A stretch of 64,000 nucleotides of DNA from Pseudomonas taiwanensis. GTDB taxonomy: Bacteria > Pseudomonadota > Gammaproteobacteria > Pseudomonadales > Pseudomonadaceae. The DNA lies in assembly GCF_013393345.1 (NCBI RefSeq), contig NZ_QJRF01000076.1:248001-312000 (forward strand), in the 5' to 3' direction. A program made the translations under genes and the position numbers. Below, piece by piece: positions 20,457 through 29,395 of this stretch (its first letter is position 1; every line of letters starts with the position of its first letter). The notes below the pieces were generated by a model, which was not told the DNA's origin, searched no databases, and was given only the letters and a program-made list of their open reading frames with translations.

Positions 20457-21073
20457 TGCTGACCCAGGCGCTGCTGGCCGGTATCGAGCTCGGCCTGAAC
20501 CGGGTGCTGACACTGGACAGCACGGCGCTGCCGCGCATGGCATCCCTTGAAGGCAGCGTCATCGAAGTCGACTGCCAGAGTCCGGCCCTGACCCTTTTCC
20601 TGCTCCCCGGCGGCGACGGCCTGAAGCTGTCCGCCCACTGGTCCGCTCCCGCCGATTGCCGCCTGCGCGCGCCGGCCAGCAGCCTGCTGAAGCTGGCCAC
20701 CACGCGGGAAAAGACCGCCGTCCTGCATAGCCCGGAAGTCACCCTCGAAGGCGACAGCGGCGTGCTCCTGGAGCTGGCCGCGATCCTCCAGGACCTCGAG
20801 CTGGATTGGGAATACGAGCTGTCGCGCTGGCTCGGCCCGGTCGGCACCCAGTTGCTTGCCGGCCACCTGAAGCTGCGCGCCAACTGGGCAGGCCAGGGCC
20901 TGGAAAGCCTGCGCCAGAACCTCGCCGACTACCTGGCCGAAGAATCGCGCACCCTCGTGGGCCGCCGCGAAGCCGACGCACGCTTCGCTGAACTGGATCG
21001 CCTCAAGTTCGCCCTCGATCGCCTCGACGCCCGCGTCGAACGCCTGAACCAGAGAACCAAACCCATCGCATGA
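20456..21073 (+). CDS. ubiJ: Ubiquinone biosynthesis accessory factor UbiJ (SCP2 domain)
   Basis: A 205-aa protein with an SCP2 lipid-binding N-terminal domain and a C-terminal helical/coiled-coil end ([16 protein letters not shown]). With UbiK it organises the soluble Ubi complex. The start overlaps the ubiE stop by 1 nt and the end overlaps ubiB by 4 nt, indicating translational coupling. Identification rests mainly on its location between ubiE and ubiB and its length. Confidence 0.9.
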   Translation: MLTQALLAGIELGLNRVLTLDSTALPRMASLEGSVIEVDCQSPALTLFLLPGGDGLKLSAHWSAPADCRLRAPASSLLKLATTREKTAVLHSPEVTLEGDSGVLLELAAILQDLELDWEYELSRWLGPVGTQLLAGHLKLRANWAGQGLESLRQNLADYLAEESRTLVGRREADARFAELDRLKFALDRLDARVERLNQRTKPIA

Positions 21074-22665
21074 AGCTGCTCGCCGCCCGCCGCCTGTTGC
21101 GCATCCAGCAGGTCGTCATCCGCTACCGCCTCGATGACCTGCTGCTCGAACTGCCGCTGCCCTGGTGGCTGCGCACGCTGAGCCACGTCCTGCCCTGGCG
21201 CTGGCTGCCGCGCAAGGAACTCAGCCTGACCCGCGGCGAGCGCCTGCGCCTTGCCCTGGAAGACCTCGGTCCGATCTTCATCAAGTTCGGCCAGCTGCTT
21301 TCGACCCGCCGCGACCTGATGCCGCCAGACATCGCTGATGAGCTGGCGCGCCTGCAGGACCAGGTGCCACCCTTCGCCCCGGAGAAAGCCGTCGCGCGCA
21401 TCGAGGAACAACTCGGAGCCAGCGTCAGCGAAGTATTCGCCCGCTTCGACGTGGAGCCGCTGGCTTCGGCATCGGTGGCGCAGGTCCACGCCGCGCAACT
21501 GAAGAGCGGTGAAGAAGTGGTGGTGAAGGTGATCCGCCCGAACCTGCGACCAATCATTCGCCAGGACCTCGCCTGGCTGTTCATCCTCGCCCGGCTTGCC
21601 GAGCGCGTCTCCGCCGATGCCCGCCGCCTGCGCCCGGTGGAAGTGGTGGACGACTACGAAAAGACCATCTACGACGAACTCGATCTGCTCCGCGAGGCGG
21701 CCAACGCAAGCCAGCTGCGCCGCAACTTCGATGGCTCGCCGTTGCTCTACGTGCCCCAGGTGTACTGGGACTGGTGCCGTCCCAAGGTGCTGGTGATGGA
21801 ACGCATCTACGGCATCCCGGTGACCGACCTCACCACCCTCGCCGACCAGCGCACGGACATGAAACTGCTGGCCGAACGCGGTGTGGAAATCTTCTTCACC
21901 CAGGTGTTCCGCGACAGCTTCTTCCACGCCGACATGCACCCCGGCAACATCTTCGTCGCCACCCGCCAGCCCTGGAACCCGCAGTACATTGCCATCGACT
22001 GCGGCATCATCGGCAGCCTCACCCCCGAGGACCAGGACTACCTCGCCCGCAACCTGATCGCCTTCTTCAAGCGCGACTACCGGCGCGTGGCCCAGCTGCA
22101 CATCGACTCCGGCTGGGTGCCGGCGGAAACCAAGGTCAACGACTTCGAAGCGGCCATCCGCACCGTCTGCGAACCCATCTTCGAGAAGCCTCTGAAGGAC
22201 ATCTCCTTCGGCCAGTTGCTGCTGCGCCTGTTCCAGACTGCGCGCCGCTTCAACATGGAAGTCCAGCCGCAGCTGGTGCTGCTGCAGAAGACCCTGCTCA
22301 ACATCGAGGGCCTGGGCCGCCAGCTCTACCCGGACCTGGACCTCTGGACCACCGCCCAACCGTTCCTCGAGCGCTGGATGCGCGAACGCGTCAGCCCAAG
22401 GAGCCTGTTGAGCAACCTTCAATCCCAGGTGGAGCAGGTGCCCCACCTGGCAGGCATGACCCGCGACCTTCTGGAGCGCATGAGCCAGCCGCACGCCGCC
22501 GACCCGCCGCCGCCCTGGCAGCAGCGCAACGACGGCCTGGCCCTGCGCCTGCTCGGCGTCGGCCTGCTGCTGGGCGCCGCCAGCCTGGGTCTGGAACAGC
22601 ACCTGCAGGCCTGGCCGAGCTGGCTGATGCTGGCCGGCGGTCTATATCTGGTGCTGCGCCGATAG
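21070..22665 (+). CDS. ubiB: UbiB, atypical protein-kinase-like ubiquinone factor
   Basis: A 531-aa ABC1/ADCK/UbiB family protein. It has the family KxGQ motif ([19 protein letters not shown]), an Ala-rich nucleotide loop (ASVAQVHAA), the catalytic HADMHPGN and the DCG variant of the DFG motif (AIDCGIIG), and two membrane helices at the C-terminus. The family has ATPase rather than protein kinase activity and supports ubiquinone synthesis, probably by extracting membrane precursors. It overlaps ubiJ by ATGA. A hairpin (GCCGGCC/GGCCGGC, 22707-22725) without T-run separates it from hisI. Confidence 0.95.
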   Translation: MKLLAARRLLRIQQVVIRYRLDDLLLELPLPWWLRTLSHVLPWRWLPRKELSLTRGERLRLALEDLGPIFIKFGQLLSTRRDLMPPDIADELARLQDQVPPFAPEKAVARIEEQLGASVSEVFARFDVEPLASASVAQVHAAQLKSGEEVVVKVIRPNLRPIIRQDLAWLFILARLAERVSADARRLRPVEVVDDYEKTIYDELDLLREAANASQLRRNFDGSPLLYVPQVYWDWCRPKVLVMERIYGIPVTDLTTLADQRTDMKLLAERGVEIFFTQVFRDSFFHADMHPGNIFVATRQPWNPQYIAIDCGIIGSLTPEDQDYLARNLIAFFKRDYRRVAQLHIDSGWVPAETKVNDFEAAIRTVCEPIFEKPLKDISFGQLLLRLFQTARRFNMEVQPQLVLLQKTLLNIEGLGRQLYPDLDLWTTAQPFLERWMRERVSPRSLLSNLQSQVEQVPHLAGMTRDLLERMSQPHAADPPPPWQQRNDGLALRLLGVGLLLGAASLGLEQHLQAWPSWLMLAGGLYLVLRR

Positions 22666-22743
22666 CCAGCCCCGAATGGCACTGGCACACTAGTTCGAAT
22701 CCGAGCGCCGGCCCCTGAGGCCGGCACAGTTGTGGAAGACGCA

Positions 22744-23145
22744 ATGAAAGACTGGCTGGAAGAGATTCACTGGAACGCCGATGGCCTGGTCCCGGCGATC
22801 GCCCAGGACTACAAGACGGGCCGCGTGCTGATGATGGCCTGGATGAACCGCGAAGCCCTCACCCTCACTGCCGCCGAGAACCGTGCCATTTACTGGTCAC
22901 GCTCCCGTGGCAAGTTGTGGCGCAAGGGCGAGGAGTCCGGTCATGTACAACGTCTCCACGAATTGCGCCTGGATTGCGACGCCGATGTCGTCATCCTGAT
23001 GGTCGAACAGCTGGGTGGCATCGCCTGCCATACTGGACGCGAAAGCTGCTTCTACCGTGTCTTCGAGAATGGCGGCTGGAAGACCGTCGACCCCGTACTC
23101 AAGGATCCGCATGCCATCTATGCCGCAGGACACAACCATGAGTGA
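22744..23145 (+). CDS. hisI: Phosphoribosyl-AMP cyclohydrolase
   Basis: Third step of histidine synthesis: opens the adenine ring of phosphoribosyl-AMP. The 133-aa product has the zinc/Mg-binding region LDCDADVVI and the [11 protein letters not shown] signature. The ATG at 22744 (MKDWLEEI) is preceded by GGAAG; the in-frame GTG 12 nt upstream would overlap that site. Here hisI and hisE are separate genes overlapping by 8 nt, unlike the fused HisIE of enterobacteria. Confidence 0.96.
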   Translation: MKDWLEEIHWNADGLVPAIAQDYKTGRVLMMAWMNREALTLTAAENRAIYWSRSRGKLWRKGEESGHVQRLHELRLDCDADVVILMVEQLGGIACHTGRESCFYRVFENGGWKTVDPVLKDPHAIYAAGHNHE

Positions 23146-23473
23146 TACCCTCGCCCGCCTGGCCGAGGTGCTGGAGGAGCGCAAGAACGCCGCAGCCGAC
23201 AGCTCCTACGTCGCCAGCCTGTACCACAAGGGCCTGAACAAGATTCTGGAAAAGGTCGGCGAAGAAGCGGTGGAAACCATACTCGCCGCCAAGGACGCCG
23301 CCGTCAGCGGCGACTCCAGCGACCTGATCTACGAAACCGCCGACCTCTGGTTCCACAGCCTGGTCATGCTCGCCGCCCTCGGCCAGCACCCCCAGGCCGT
23401 ACTGGACGAACTGGACCGTCGCTTTGGCCTGTCCGGGCACGCCGAAAAGGCCGCTCGCCAGCCCTCCGCCTGA
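23138..23473 (+). CDS. hisE: Phosphoribosyl-ATP pyrophosphatase
   Basis: Second step of histidine synthesis, an all-alpha MazG-like NTP pyrophosphohydrolase. The 111-aa product begins [11 protein letters not shown] and has the [15 protein letters not shown] and [17 protein letters not shown] metal-binding helices. It starts within hisI (ATGAGTGA, 8-nt overlap). Placement next to the tat genes is the usual Pseudomonas arrangement. Confidence 0.96.
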   Translation: MSDTLARLAEVLEERKNAAADSSYVASLYHKGLNKILEKVGEEAVETILAAKDAAVSGDSSDLIYETADLWFHSLVMLAALGQHPQAVLDELDRRFGLSGHAEKAARQPSA

Positions 23474-23498
23474 CAAAGACAATCAAGAGGAACACACC

Positions 23499-23759
23499 AT
23501 GGGCATCTTCGACTGGAAACACTGGCTGGTCATTCTCATCGTCGTCGTACTGGTCTTCGGCACCAAGCGCCTGAAGAACCTCGGTTCCGACGTCGGCGAA
23601 GCCATCAAGGGCTTCCGCAAGGCCATGAACACCGAGGAAGGCGACAAGGCCCCCGAGCAGACCACCACCGCCCAGCAACCCGGCGCCACGCTGAACCAGC
23701 CGCACACCATCGACGGCCAGGCGCAGCAGGTGCAGGACCCGGTGACCCGCAAGGACTGA
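23499..23759 (+). CDS. tatA: Sec-independent translocase subunit TatA
   Basis: An 86-aa pore-forming component of the twin-arginine export system. It has a short N-terminal membrane helix ([13 protein letters not shown]), the FG hinge, and an amphipathic helix ([20 protein letters not shown]), then a hydrophilic tail. The ATG has a strong AAGAGGAA site, and hisE ends 25 nt earlier. First of tatA-tatB-tatC. Confidence 0.96.
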   Translation: MGIFDWKHWLVILIVVVLVFGTKRLKNLGSDVGEAIKGFRKAMNTEEGDKAPEQTTTAQQPGATLNQPHTIDGQAQQVQDPVTRKD

Positions 23760-23765
23760 TGACCC

Positions 23766-24269
23766 ATGTTCGGTATCAGCTTCGGTGAACTGCTGCTGAT
23801 CGGCCTGATCGCCCTCCTGGTGCTAGGGCCCGAGCGGCTGCCCGGCGCGGCGCGCACGGCGGGCCTCTGGATCGGCCGCCTCAAGCGCAGCTTCAACGCG
23901 ATCAAGACCGAGGTCGAGCGCGAAATCGGCGCCGACGAGATCCGTCGCCAGCTGCATAACGAACACATCATGGCGCTGGAAAAGCAGATCAAGGAAAGCA
24001 TCGTGCCTCCCACGGTCGAATCCCTGCTTTCCGAGGCAGAGCCTGAAAGCGATACCGCACCGGAAAGTCCGGCGCCCGTCGCCCCGGCTACGCAACCCGC
24101 ACAGGCTACGTCGGCACCGTCCACCGCCAAGGCGCCGGCAGCTCCAGGCGTGGCGGCTCCCAACCCGGCAGCCCCGACTGCGCCTGACCAGGCCCCCAGT
24201 GCCGCGTCGACGTCTCAGCCATCGCCCCAGGCCCCCATTGAACCGCAGCAGCCGTCCCGCACCCCATGA
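23766..24269 (+). CDS. tatB: Sec-independent translocase subunit TatB
   Basis: A 167-aa TatB: N-terminal helix [20 protein letters not shown] followed by the [11 protein letters not shown] hinge, an amphipathic helix, and a long Ala/Pro/Ser-rich tail. With TatC it forms the receptor for twin-arginine signal peptides. It is 6 nt after tatA and overlaps tatC by 4 nt. Confidence 0.95.
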   Translation: MFGISFGELLLIGLIALLVLGPERLPGAARTAGLWIGRLKRSFNAIKTEVEREIGADEIRRQLHNEHIMALEKQIKESIVPPTVESLLSEAEPESDTAPESPAPVAPATQPAQATSAPSTAKAPAAPGVAAPNPAAPTAPDQAPSAASTSQPSPQAPIEPQQPSRTP

Positions 24270-25060
24270 GCGACCAGAAGCCGGAACAAGACCAGGAAAT
24301 GCCCCTGGTCTCGCACCTCACTGAACTGCGTACGCGCCTCCTGCGCTGCGTGGCGGCGATCTTCCTGATATTTGCGGGCCTGTTCTACTTCGCCCAGAAG
24401 ATCTACACCCTGGTATCGGCGCCCCTGCGCCAATACCTGCCGGAAGGCGCGACCATGATCGCCACCGATGTTGCCTCGCCCTTCCTCACGCCCTTCAAGC
24501 TGACCATGGTGGTGGCGCTGTTCCTCGCCATGCCGGTGATCCTGCACCAGGTCTGGGGCTTCATCGCGCCCGGCCTGTACAAGCACGAAAAGCGCATCGC
24601 CCTGCCCCTGCTGGTCTCGAGCATCGTGCTGTTCTATGGCGGCATGGCCTTCGCGTACTTCCTGGTGTTCCCGCTGATCTTCCACTTCTTCGCCAGCGTG
24701 ACGCCCGAAGGCGTGTCGATGATGACCGACATCAGCAGCTATCTCGACTTCGTGATGACGCTGTTCTTCGCCTTCGGCGTGGCCTTCGAGATTCCCGTGG
24801 CCGTCATCCTGCTGATCTGGATCGGCGTGGTGGATGTCAGCTACCTCAAGCGCATCCGCCCCTACGTGATCATCGGCTGCTTCGTGGTGGGGATGGTCCT
24901 GACGCCGCCGGACATCTTCTCCCAGACCTTGCTGGCCGTGCCCATGTGGCTGCTGTTCGAGGTCGGCGTGTTCTTCGGTGGCATGATCCGCAAACGCGGT
25001 GATCATCCGGAAGACGACGCCGAAGAGCCCGGCGACCAGCCGCCCGCTACCCGCCCGTGA
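24266..25060 (+). CDS. tatC: Sec-independent translocase subunit TatC
   Basis: A 264-aa, six-helix membrane protein, the main receptor of the Tat system. It starts with the conserved cytoplasmic [13 protein letters not shown] segment and shows the family loops FAPFK-like FLTPFKLTM and EKRIALPLL. The charged, acidic C-terminus ([13 protein letters not shown]) is cytoplasmic. The start overlaps tatB (ATGA) and the end overlaps rsmE (GTGA). Confidence 0.96.
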   Translation: MSDQKPEQDQEMPLVSHLTELRTRLLRCVAAIFLIFAGLFYFAQKIYTLVSAPLRQYLPEGATMIATDVASPFLTPFKLTMVVALFLAMPVILHQVWGFIAPGLYKHEKRIALPLLVSSIVLFYGGMAFAYFLVFPLIFHFFASVTPEGVSMMTDISSYLDFVMTLFFAFGVAFEIPVAVILLIWIGVVDVSYLKRIRPYVIIGCFVVGMVLTPPDIFSQTLLAVPMWLLFEVGVFFGGMIRKRGDHPEDDAEEPGDQPPATRP

Positions 25061-25764
25061 ACCTGCTGCTTCTCGAAGACGCCGACTTCATCGCGGCGGA
25101 CCGGGCACGCCTGGAAGGCCGACGCCTCAAGCACCTGCATGAAGTCCACCGCGCCGAGGCCGGCGACAGCCTGCGGGTGGGTCGCCTGGGCGGCCAGATG
25201 GGCCAGGGTCGCTTGCTGAACCTTGAAGCCAGTTGTGCGGAGCTGGAAGTCAGCTTCGACCAGCCGCCGCCAGCCAAGCTGCCCATCACGCTGCTGCTGG
25301 CCCTGCCCCGTCCGAAGATGCTCCGCCGCGTGTTCCAGACCGTCGCCGCCATGGGCGTTCCGCGCCTGGTCCTGCTGAACAGTTACCGGGTGGAAAAGAG
25401 CTTCTGGCAGACCCCTTTCCTCGATCCGGCGGCCATCCGTGAACAGCTGATCCTGGGCCTGGAGCAGGCGCGGGACACCGTGCTGCCCGAAGTCGTCATC
25501 GAGAAGCGTTTCAAGCCCTTCGTGGAAGATCGCCTGCCGCAGCTCACCGCCGGCACCCTGGGCCTGGTAGGTCACCCCGGTGACCACCCGCCCTGCCCCC
25601 GCGCCGTGAACGAGCCCATCACCCTGGCGATTGGCCCCGAAGGTGGCTGGATTCCCTACGAGGTCGAAAAATTGCACGAGGCCGGCCTGCAGCCCGTGCA
25701 ACTCGGAGAGCGCATCCTGCGCGTGGAGACAGCAGTAACGGCGTTGCTCGCCCGGCTGTTCTGA
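25057..25764 (+). CDS. rsmE: 16S rRNA (uracil1498-N3)-methyltransferase RsmE (GTG start)
   Basis: A 235-aa SPOUT-class methyltransferase modifying U1498 of 16S rRNA. An N-terminal PUA-like domain precedes the knotted SAM domain with [15 protein letters not shown] and [11 protein letters not shown]. The GTG start overlaps the tatC TGA (GTGA), giving the normal length. It closes the ubi-his-tat run. Confidence 0.92.
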   Translation: MNLLLLEDADFIAADRARLEGRRLKHLHEVHRAEAGDSLRVGRLGGQMGQGRLLNLEASCAELEVSFDQPPPAKLPITLLLALPRPKMLRRVFQTVAAMGVPRLVLLNSYRVEKSFWQTPFLDPAAIREQLILGLEQARDTVLPEVVIEKRFKPFVEDRLPQLTAGTLGLVGHPGDHPPCPRAVNEPITLAIGPEGGWIPYEVEKLHEAGLQPVQLGERILRVETAVTALLARLF

Positions 25765-25817
25765 GGCGCGGCGCTGGCGTAGGCTGGCAACATCCTCTCC
25801 GCTATCGAGATTGAGCC

Positions 25818-26240
25818 ATGCGCCCGCTGACCATCGACCTCGACCAACTCGCCTTCGCCCTCAACACCTTTGGACTCGACCACTACCTCGACCTGCTCAG
25901 CGGCAAGGTGTTGCTGATTCCCGAAGAAGACGCCGATCCCGAACTGGAAGCCCTGCTGCGCGAGGAGCCGGAGCGGTTCCTACTGGTGGAACCCCTCGGT
26001 CAGGCCGACGAACTGCGGCTGATGCAGGAGTTTCTCCATGAAGTGGTCCATCCCCACGCCTATTCCGCCCTGGAACAGGCCCTGGCAAGCCGCAAGCCGG
26101 CGCGCACGTTCCGCCACGTGCTGATGGAATACCCGGTGCTGCTGGAAGCCTGGCACCAGTTCGAAGCCGCACGACTGCGCGAGCTTGCTCAGGACTGGCT
26201 GGCGGAGAATGAGCTGCAACCGGCGACGCCGTTGCACTGA
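25818..26240 (+). CDS. UPF0158 family protein
   Basis: A 140-aa acidic protein beginning MRPLTIDLDQLAFAL, with the FGLDHYLDLLSGKVLLI, RFLLVEPL and FRHVLMEYP segments of the UPF0158 family. Function is unknown. Its last 13 codons (from base 26202) are repeated 243 bp downstream as part of a tandem duplication of the spacer; the copy at 26445-26483 has one synonymous change and no upstream gene. Confidence 0.82.
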   Translation: MRPLTIDLDQLAFALNTFGLDHYLDLLSGKVLLIPEEDADPELEALLREEPERFLLVEPLGQADELRLMQEFLHEVVHPHAYSALEQALASRKPARTFRHVLMEYPVLLEAWHQFEAARLRELAQDWLAENELQPATPLH

Positions 26241-26252
26241 GCCCTTCCCATT

Positions 26253-26276
26253 GTGGGAGCGAATTTATTCGCGAAA
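26253..26276. repeat. REP-like palindrome
   Basis: GTGGGAGCGAATTTATTCGC is the common Pseudomonas REP half with an internal GCGAATTTATTCGC near-palindrome. It is related to the units at 26347 and 19217. Confidence 0.6.
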
Positions 26277-26285
26277 GGTTGCAAC

Positions 26286-26340
26286 GTAGGAGCTGGCTTG
26301 CCAGCGAATGGCCCCTTTTCGCTAGCAAGCTAGCTCCTAC
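26286..26340. repeat. 55-bp REP doublet (REPIN), copy 1
   Basis: Two REP halves in inverted orientation: the left half starts GTAGGAGCTGGCTTGCCAGC and the right half ends CTAGCTCCTAC. Each half folds on its own (GCTGGC TT GCCAGC; GCTAGC AA GCTAGC) and the whole is an inverted repeat. It is identical over 55 bp to 47129-47183 and matches 61385-61439 inverted with one mismatch. Confidence 0.9.
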
Positions 26341-26346
26341 AGGCAT

Positions 26347-26381
26347 AGCGAATTCATTCGCCAAGGGCCGCGCAGCGGCCC
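26347..26381. repeat. 35-bp palindromic repeat, family B copy 2
   Basis: AGCGAATTCATTCGCC followed by AAGGGCCGC and GCGGCCC. It resembles 19217-19251 and lies within the duplicated spacer. Confidence 0.7.
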
Positions 26382-26444
26382 AAAGACTCCCGATCAGAAC
26401 ACCTGCCGCAGGAAGCTCTGCGCGCGCGGGCCCAGGGGCTTGTC

Positions 26445-26670
26445 GCGGAGAATGAGCTGCAACCGGCGACGCCGCTGCACTGAGCCCTAATTGGGTTCGG
26501 GATGGTCGTAGGTTGTGGCTGAGGTCACGAAGCCCAACATTGTGGACGCCGAGCTTGGCTTTGTTGGGCTTCGCTCCGCTCAGCCACAACCTACAAAAGG
26601 CCGGTTCCGCTGGCCTGATCAGAGCACCTGCCGCAGGAAACTCTGCGCGCGCGGGTCCTGGGGCTTGTCG
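26445..26670. repeat. Tandem duplication, copy 2 (UPF0158 3'-end copy, spacer, ABC-ATPase 3' end)
   Basis: Begins with a 45-bp copy of the UPF0158 gene end (one base different) and runs into the real 3' end of the ABC ATPase gene. The middle is unlike copy 1: it carries an 87-bp palindrome in place of the REP elements, so the two copies have since gained different insertions. Confidence 0.85.
26508..26594. repeat. 87-bp two-tier palindrome
   Basis: Outer arms of 16 bp (GTAGGTTGTGGCTGAG and its exact complement) enclose inner arms of 11 bp (GAAGCCCAACA / TGTTGGGCTTC) around a 22-bp core. It may also serve as a terminator-like structure between the convergent UPF0158 and ABC genes, but there is no T-run. 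Confidence 0.85.
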
Positions 26671-27353
26671 AAGAACTGCGCCGGAGGCGCGTCTTCCAAC
26701 AGCTTGCCGTGATCGAAGAACAGCACCCGGTCGGCCACTTCGCGGGCAAAGCCCATTTCGTGGGTCACGCAGACCATGGTCATGCCTTCCTGGGCGAGCT
26801 GCTTCATCACGTCCAGCACTTCGCCGACCATTTCCGGGTCGAGCGCCGAGGTGGGTTCGTCGAACAGCATCACCTTGGGCTCCATGCACAGGGCCCGGGC
26901 AATGGCGACGCGCTGCTGCTGGCCGCCGGACAGGCGCGAGGGGTACTCATTGGCCTTCTGCGCGATGCCGACCTTGGCCAGCAGCGCCTGGGCCTTGGCT
27001 TCGCGTTCGGCCTTGCCGCGCTTGCGCACGACCTTCTGGGCCAGGCAGAGGTTTTCCAGCACGGTCATGTGCGGGAACAGGTTGAAGTGCTGGAACACCA
27101 TGCCCACTTCGCGGCGGTAGGCGTTCACGTCGGTCTTCGGGTTGGCGAGGTCGACGCCGTCGATGCTCACCGAACCGGAATCCAGCTCCTCCAGGCCGTT
27201 GAGGCAGCGCAGGAAGGTGGACTTGCCGGAGCCCGACGGGCCGATCACCACCACTACTTCGCCACGCTTCACCTGCGTGGTGACGTTATCCACAGCCCGC
27301 ACCTCTTGGCCGCGAGCATCGAAGACTTTCACCAGGTTTCGGACTTCAATCAC
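26619..27353 (-). CDS. Polar amino-acid ABC transporter, ATP-binding protein
   Basis: A 244-aa GlnQ/HisP-type ATPase: Walker [11 protein letters not shown]-loop [15 protein letters not shown], signature LSGGQQQR, Walker [16 protein letters not shown]-loop VTHEMGFA. The [10 protein letters not shown] signature is typical of polar amino-acid importers. It is the last gene of a binding protein-permease-ATPase operon and overlaps the permease gene by 8 nt. The 3' end was duplicated at 26392-26445. Substrate cannot be deduced. Confidence 0.92.
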   Translation of the reverse strand: MIEVRNLVKVFDARGQEVRAVDNVTTQVKRGEVVVVIGPSGSGKSTFLRCLNGLEELDSGSVSIDGVDLANPKTDVNAYRREVGMVFQHFNLFPHMTVLENLCLAQKVVRKRGKAEREAKAQALLAKVGIAQKANEYPSRLSGGQQQRVAIARALCMEPKVMLFDEPTSALDPEMVGEVLDVMKQLAQEGMTMVCVTHEMGFAREVADRVLFFDHGKLLEDAPPAQFFDKPQDPRAQSFLRQVL

Positions 27354-28308
27354 TTTTCCCGAGCCTCCGCTCCAGACGGCTGGCGATTTGCGACAGCGGC
27401 AGGTTGATGACGAGGTACAGCGCAGCGACGCAGAACCAGATTTCGAAGGTGGAGAAGGAGGTCGTGATTGCCTCGCGGCCGCTCTTGGTCAGTTCGGTGA
27501 TGGCGATGACCGACACCAGCGACGTGTCCTTGACCAGGCTGATGAACTGCCCGGCCAGCGGCGGCAGCACGCGCTTGAACGCCTGCGGCAGGATTACGTG
27601 ACGCATCGACTGGCCCGCGGTCAGGCCCAGGGAACGTGCCGCCTCGTTCTGGCCACGGGCGATGGACTGCACGCCGGCGCGGACGATTTCGCCCACGTAG
27701 GCGCCGGTGAACAGTGCCAGCGCCGCCACCCCGGCGAACTCGCGGGAGAGGTTCAACACCGTGCCGATGAAGAAGTAGAAGATGAAGATCTGCACCAGCA
27801 GCGGCGTACCGCGCACCAGCTCGACGTAAACGGTGGACAGGTCGCGCAGGGTGGGATTGCTGGATAGGCGGCAAAGGCCGGTGAACAGGCCGATCACCAA
27901 GCCGAAAGCGCCGGATACCACGGAAATCCACAAGGTGGTCCAGAGGCCCCAGAGCAGCGGTCCGGCGGCCCAATGACGGGTCACACCGATCTGGTCGCCT
28001 TCGGAAACTTCATCGCCCTGGCTCACCTGCAGGCTATCGCGAGCGACTTCCAGCACCTGTTCCTCACCGCCCTCGGCGGTCAAGGTCACGCGGGCATTGT
28101 CGCCGGCGTCGGCAATGGCGCTGACCGTGCCGTAATCGGCAGCGCGCTGACTTTCCTCCGCCTGGTAGGCGAAGTACTGGGGCACGCGATTCCAGCGCCA
28201 TTCGTAGGAAATCAGTGAGGTGGAGTACCAGAGTCCCCAGCCCACCACGACCAGGATCAGACCGGTCAGGATGTGCCAGGGCCAGTTACGGCGATGTTTT
28301 CTAGTCAC
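27346..28308 (-). CDS. Polar amino-acid ABC transporter, permease
   Basis: A 320-aa HisM-type permease, longer than the usual ~220-240 aa. After a first helix (residues ~10-30) comes a ~75-residue hydrophilic, presumably periplasmic, insert (about 35-110) before the core BPD_transp_1 domain. The EAA-type loop is [25 protein letters not shown]. The HAAM-type first helix of the core is [22 protein letters not shown]. It lies between the ATPase and binding protein genes, with a GC-rich hairpin just upstream of its start. Confidence 0.9.
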   Translation of the reverse strand: MTRKHRRNWPWHILTGLILVVVGWGLWYSTSLISYEWRWNRVPQYFAYQAEESQRAADYGTVSAIADAGDNARVTLTAEGGEEQVLEVARDSLQVSQGDEVSEGDQIGVTRHWAAGPLLWGLWTTLWISVVSGAFGLVIGLFTGLCRLSSNPTLRDLSTVYVELVRGTPLLVQIFIFYFFIGTVLNLSREFAGVAALALFTGAYVGEIVRAGVQSIARGQNEAARSLGLTAGQSMRHVILPQAFKRVLPPLAGQFISLVKDTSLVSVIAITELTKSGREAITTSFSTFEIWFCVAALYLVINLPLSQIASRLERRLGKSD

Positions 28309-28340
28309 GGGAAATCTCGCTCATGGCGGGTAACAAAAGG

Positions 28341-28367
28341 CAGGCCCGGCCTTGTGGGCCGGGCCTG
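28341..28367 (-). other. Intra-operon hairpin after the binding-protein gene
   Basis: A perfect 11-bp stem CAGGCCCGGCC / GGCCGGGCCTG with a 5-nt loop and no T-run lies in the 93-bp gap between the binding-protein and permease genes. Such hairpins commonly protect the 3' end of the upstream mRNA so that the binding protein is made in excess. Confidence 0.65.
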
Positions 28368-28401
28368 TCGCAACCAGCGCGGCCCGGAGGCCAGCGCAGG
28401 T

Positions 28402-29193
28402 TTATTCCATCTCTTTCAGCCAGTCGTTCTTCTTGAACCACTTGGTGTGGATGCGATCGTAGGTGCCGTCGTGGCGGATCTGGTTCAGCCAGTTGTTGAC
28501 CCAGTTGATACTGTCGTAATCACCCTTCTTCAGGCCGTAGGCCAGGGGCTCGAAGGTGAAGGGCTCTTCCAGGAACACCAGCTTGCCCGCACCGGCCTTG
28601 TTCACCGCAACCACGTTGTACGGGGCGTCGTAGATGAAGGCGTCGGCCTTGCCGTTGACCACGTCCATCACCGCTTCCTGCTCGTTGTCGAAGCCGTGGT
28701 ACTGGGCCTTGGAGATCAGCTTCTTGGCAACCATCTCGCCGGTGGTGCCGATCTTGGAGGTGATGCGGTACTTGGCATCGTTCAGGTCCTTGTAGGACTT
28801 GATCTCGCCTTGCAGCTCCTTGCGGATCAGCAGGGTCTGGCCGACCACGATGAAGGGCTCGGAGAAGTTGATGCGCAGGTTGCGCTCCTGGGTCAGGGTC
28901 ATGCCGGAACCGATCATGTCGAACTTGTCGGTCAGCAGGGCCGGGATGATGCCGTCGTAGCTGGTGGACACCAGCTCAAGCTTCACGCCCATGGCCTTGG
29001 CCATGGCTTTGAGCAGGTCGACTTCGAAGCCGATGATCTCACCGCGCTTGTTGGTCATTTCGAAGGGCATGTAGGTCGGGTCCATGCCGACACGCAGGGT
29101 GCCGCGCTTGACTGCATCATCGACCATGCCAGCGTGGGCCAGGCCAGTCAGTGCGCTGGCGGCGAACAGCAGTGACGCGAGAAACTTTTTCAT
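28402..29193 (-). CDS. Polar amino-acid ABC transporter, periplasmic binding protein
   Basis: A 263-aa family 3 solute-binding protein with a signal peptide (MKKFLASLLFAASALTGLAHA). Recognisable segments are LRVGMDPTYMPFEM, GFEVDLLKAMAKAMGVKLELV and DGIIPALLTDKFDMI. It heads the operon and has a GGAG ribosome site. The 202-bp upstream gap holds two imperfect 19-bp direct repeats (29202-29220 and 29284-29302). The ligand is probably a polar amino acid; no finer call is possible. Confidence 0.91.
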   Translation of the reverse strand: MKKFLASLLFAASALTGLAHAGMVDDAVKRGTLRVGMDPTYMPFEMTNKRGEIIGFEVDLLKAMAKAMGVKLELVSTSYDGIIPALLTDKFDMIGSGMTLTQERNLRINFSEPFIVVGQTLLIRKELQGEIKSYKDLNDAKYRITSKIGTTGEMVAKKLISKAQYHGFDNEQEAVMDVVNGKADAFIYDAPYNVVAVNKAGAGKLVFLEEPFTFEPLAYGLKKGDYDSINWVNNWLNQIRHDGTYDRIHTKWFKKNDWLKEME

Positions 29194-29395
29194 TCTTTCT
29201 CCTAATGGGGCGGCTCATTGAAAAACGTCAACAACGCAGTCGAGACGATGCCTCGGCCACACAGGTAGCGTTTCAAGAGCCTGCCAATGGGGCAGCTCGT
29301 TGTTGTTGTGCAGCCCACGAACGACGGGGCATGGCGCGCATCCTAAACCGCATCTTCGTGGATGGCGAGTCGCAGGAAGCAGATATCGGGCCAGC

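Larger units (their letters stand above)
26202..26444. repeat. Tandem duplication, copy 1 (UPF0158 3' end, spacer, ABC-ATPase 3'-end copy)
   Basis: This 243-bp unit runs from the last codons of the UPF0158 gene, through a spacer filled with palindromic repeats, to a 54-bp copy (26392-26445) of the 3' end of the ABC ATPase gene that lies in full at 26619. The copied ATPase end matches at 50 of 54 bases, including the stop. It joins directly to copy 2 at 26445. Confidence 0.85.

Noticed and set aside
26392-26483. Fragments of two genes considered as pseudogenes or IS scars
   Set aside because: Both fragments are explained by one tandem duplication whose outer copies belong to the intact genes.
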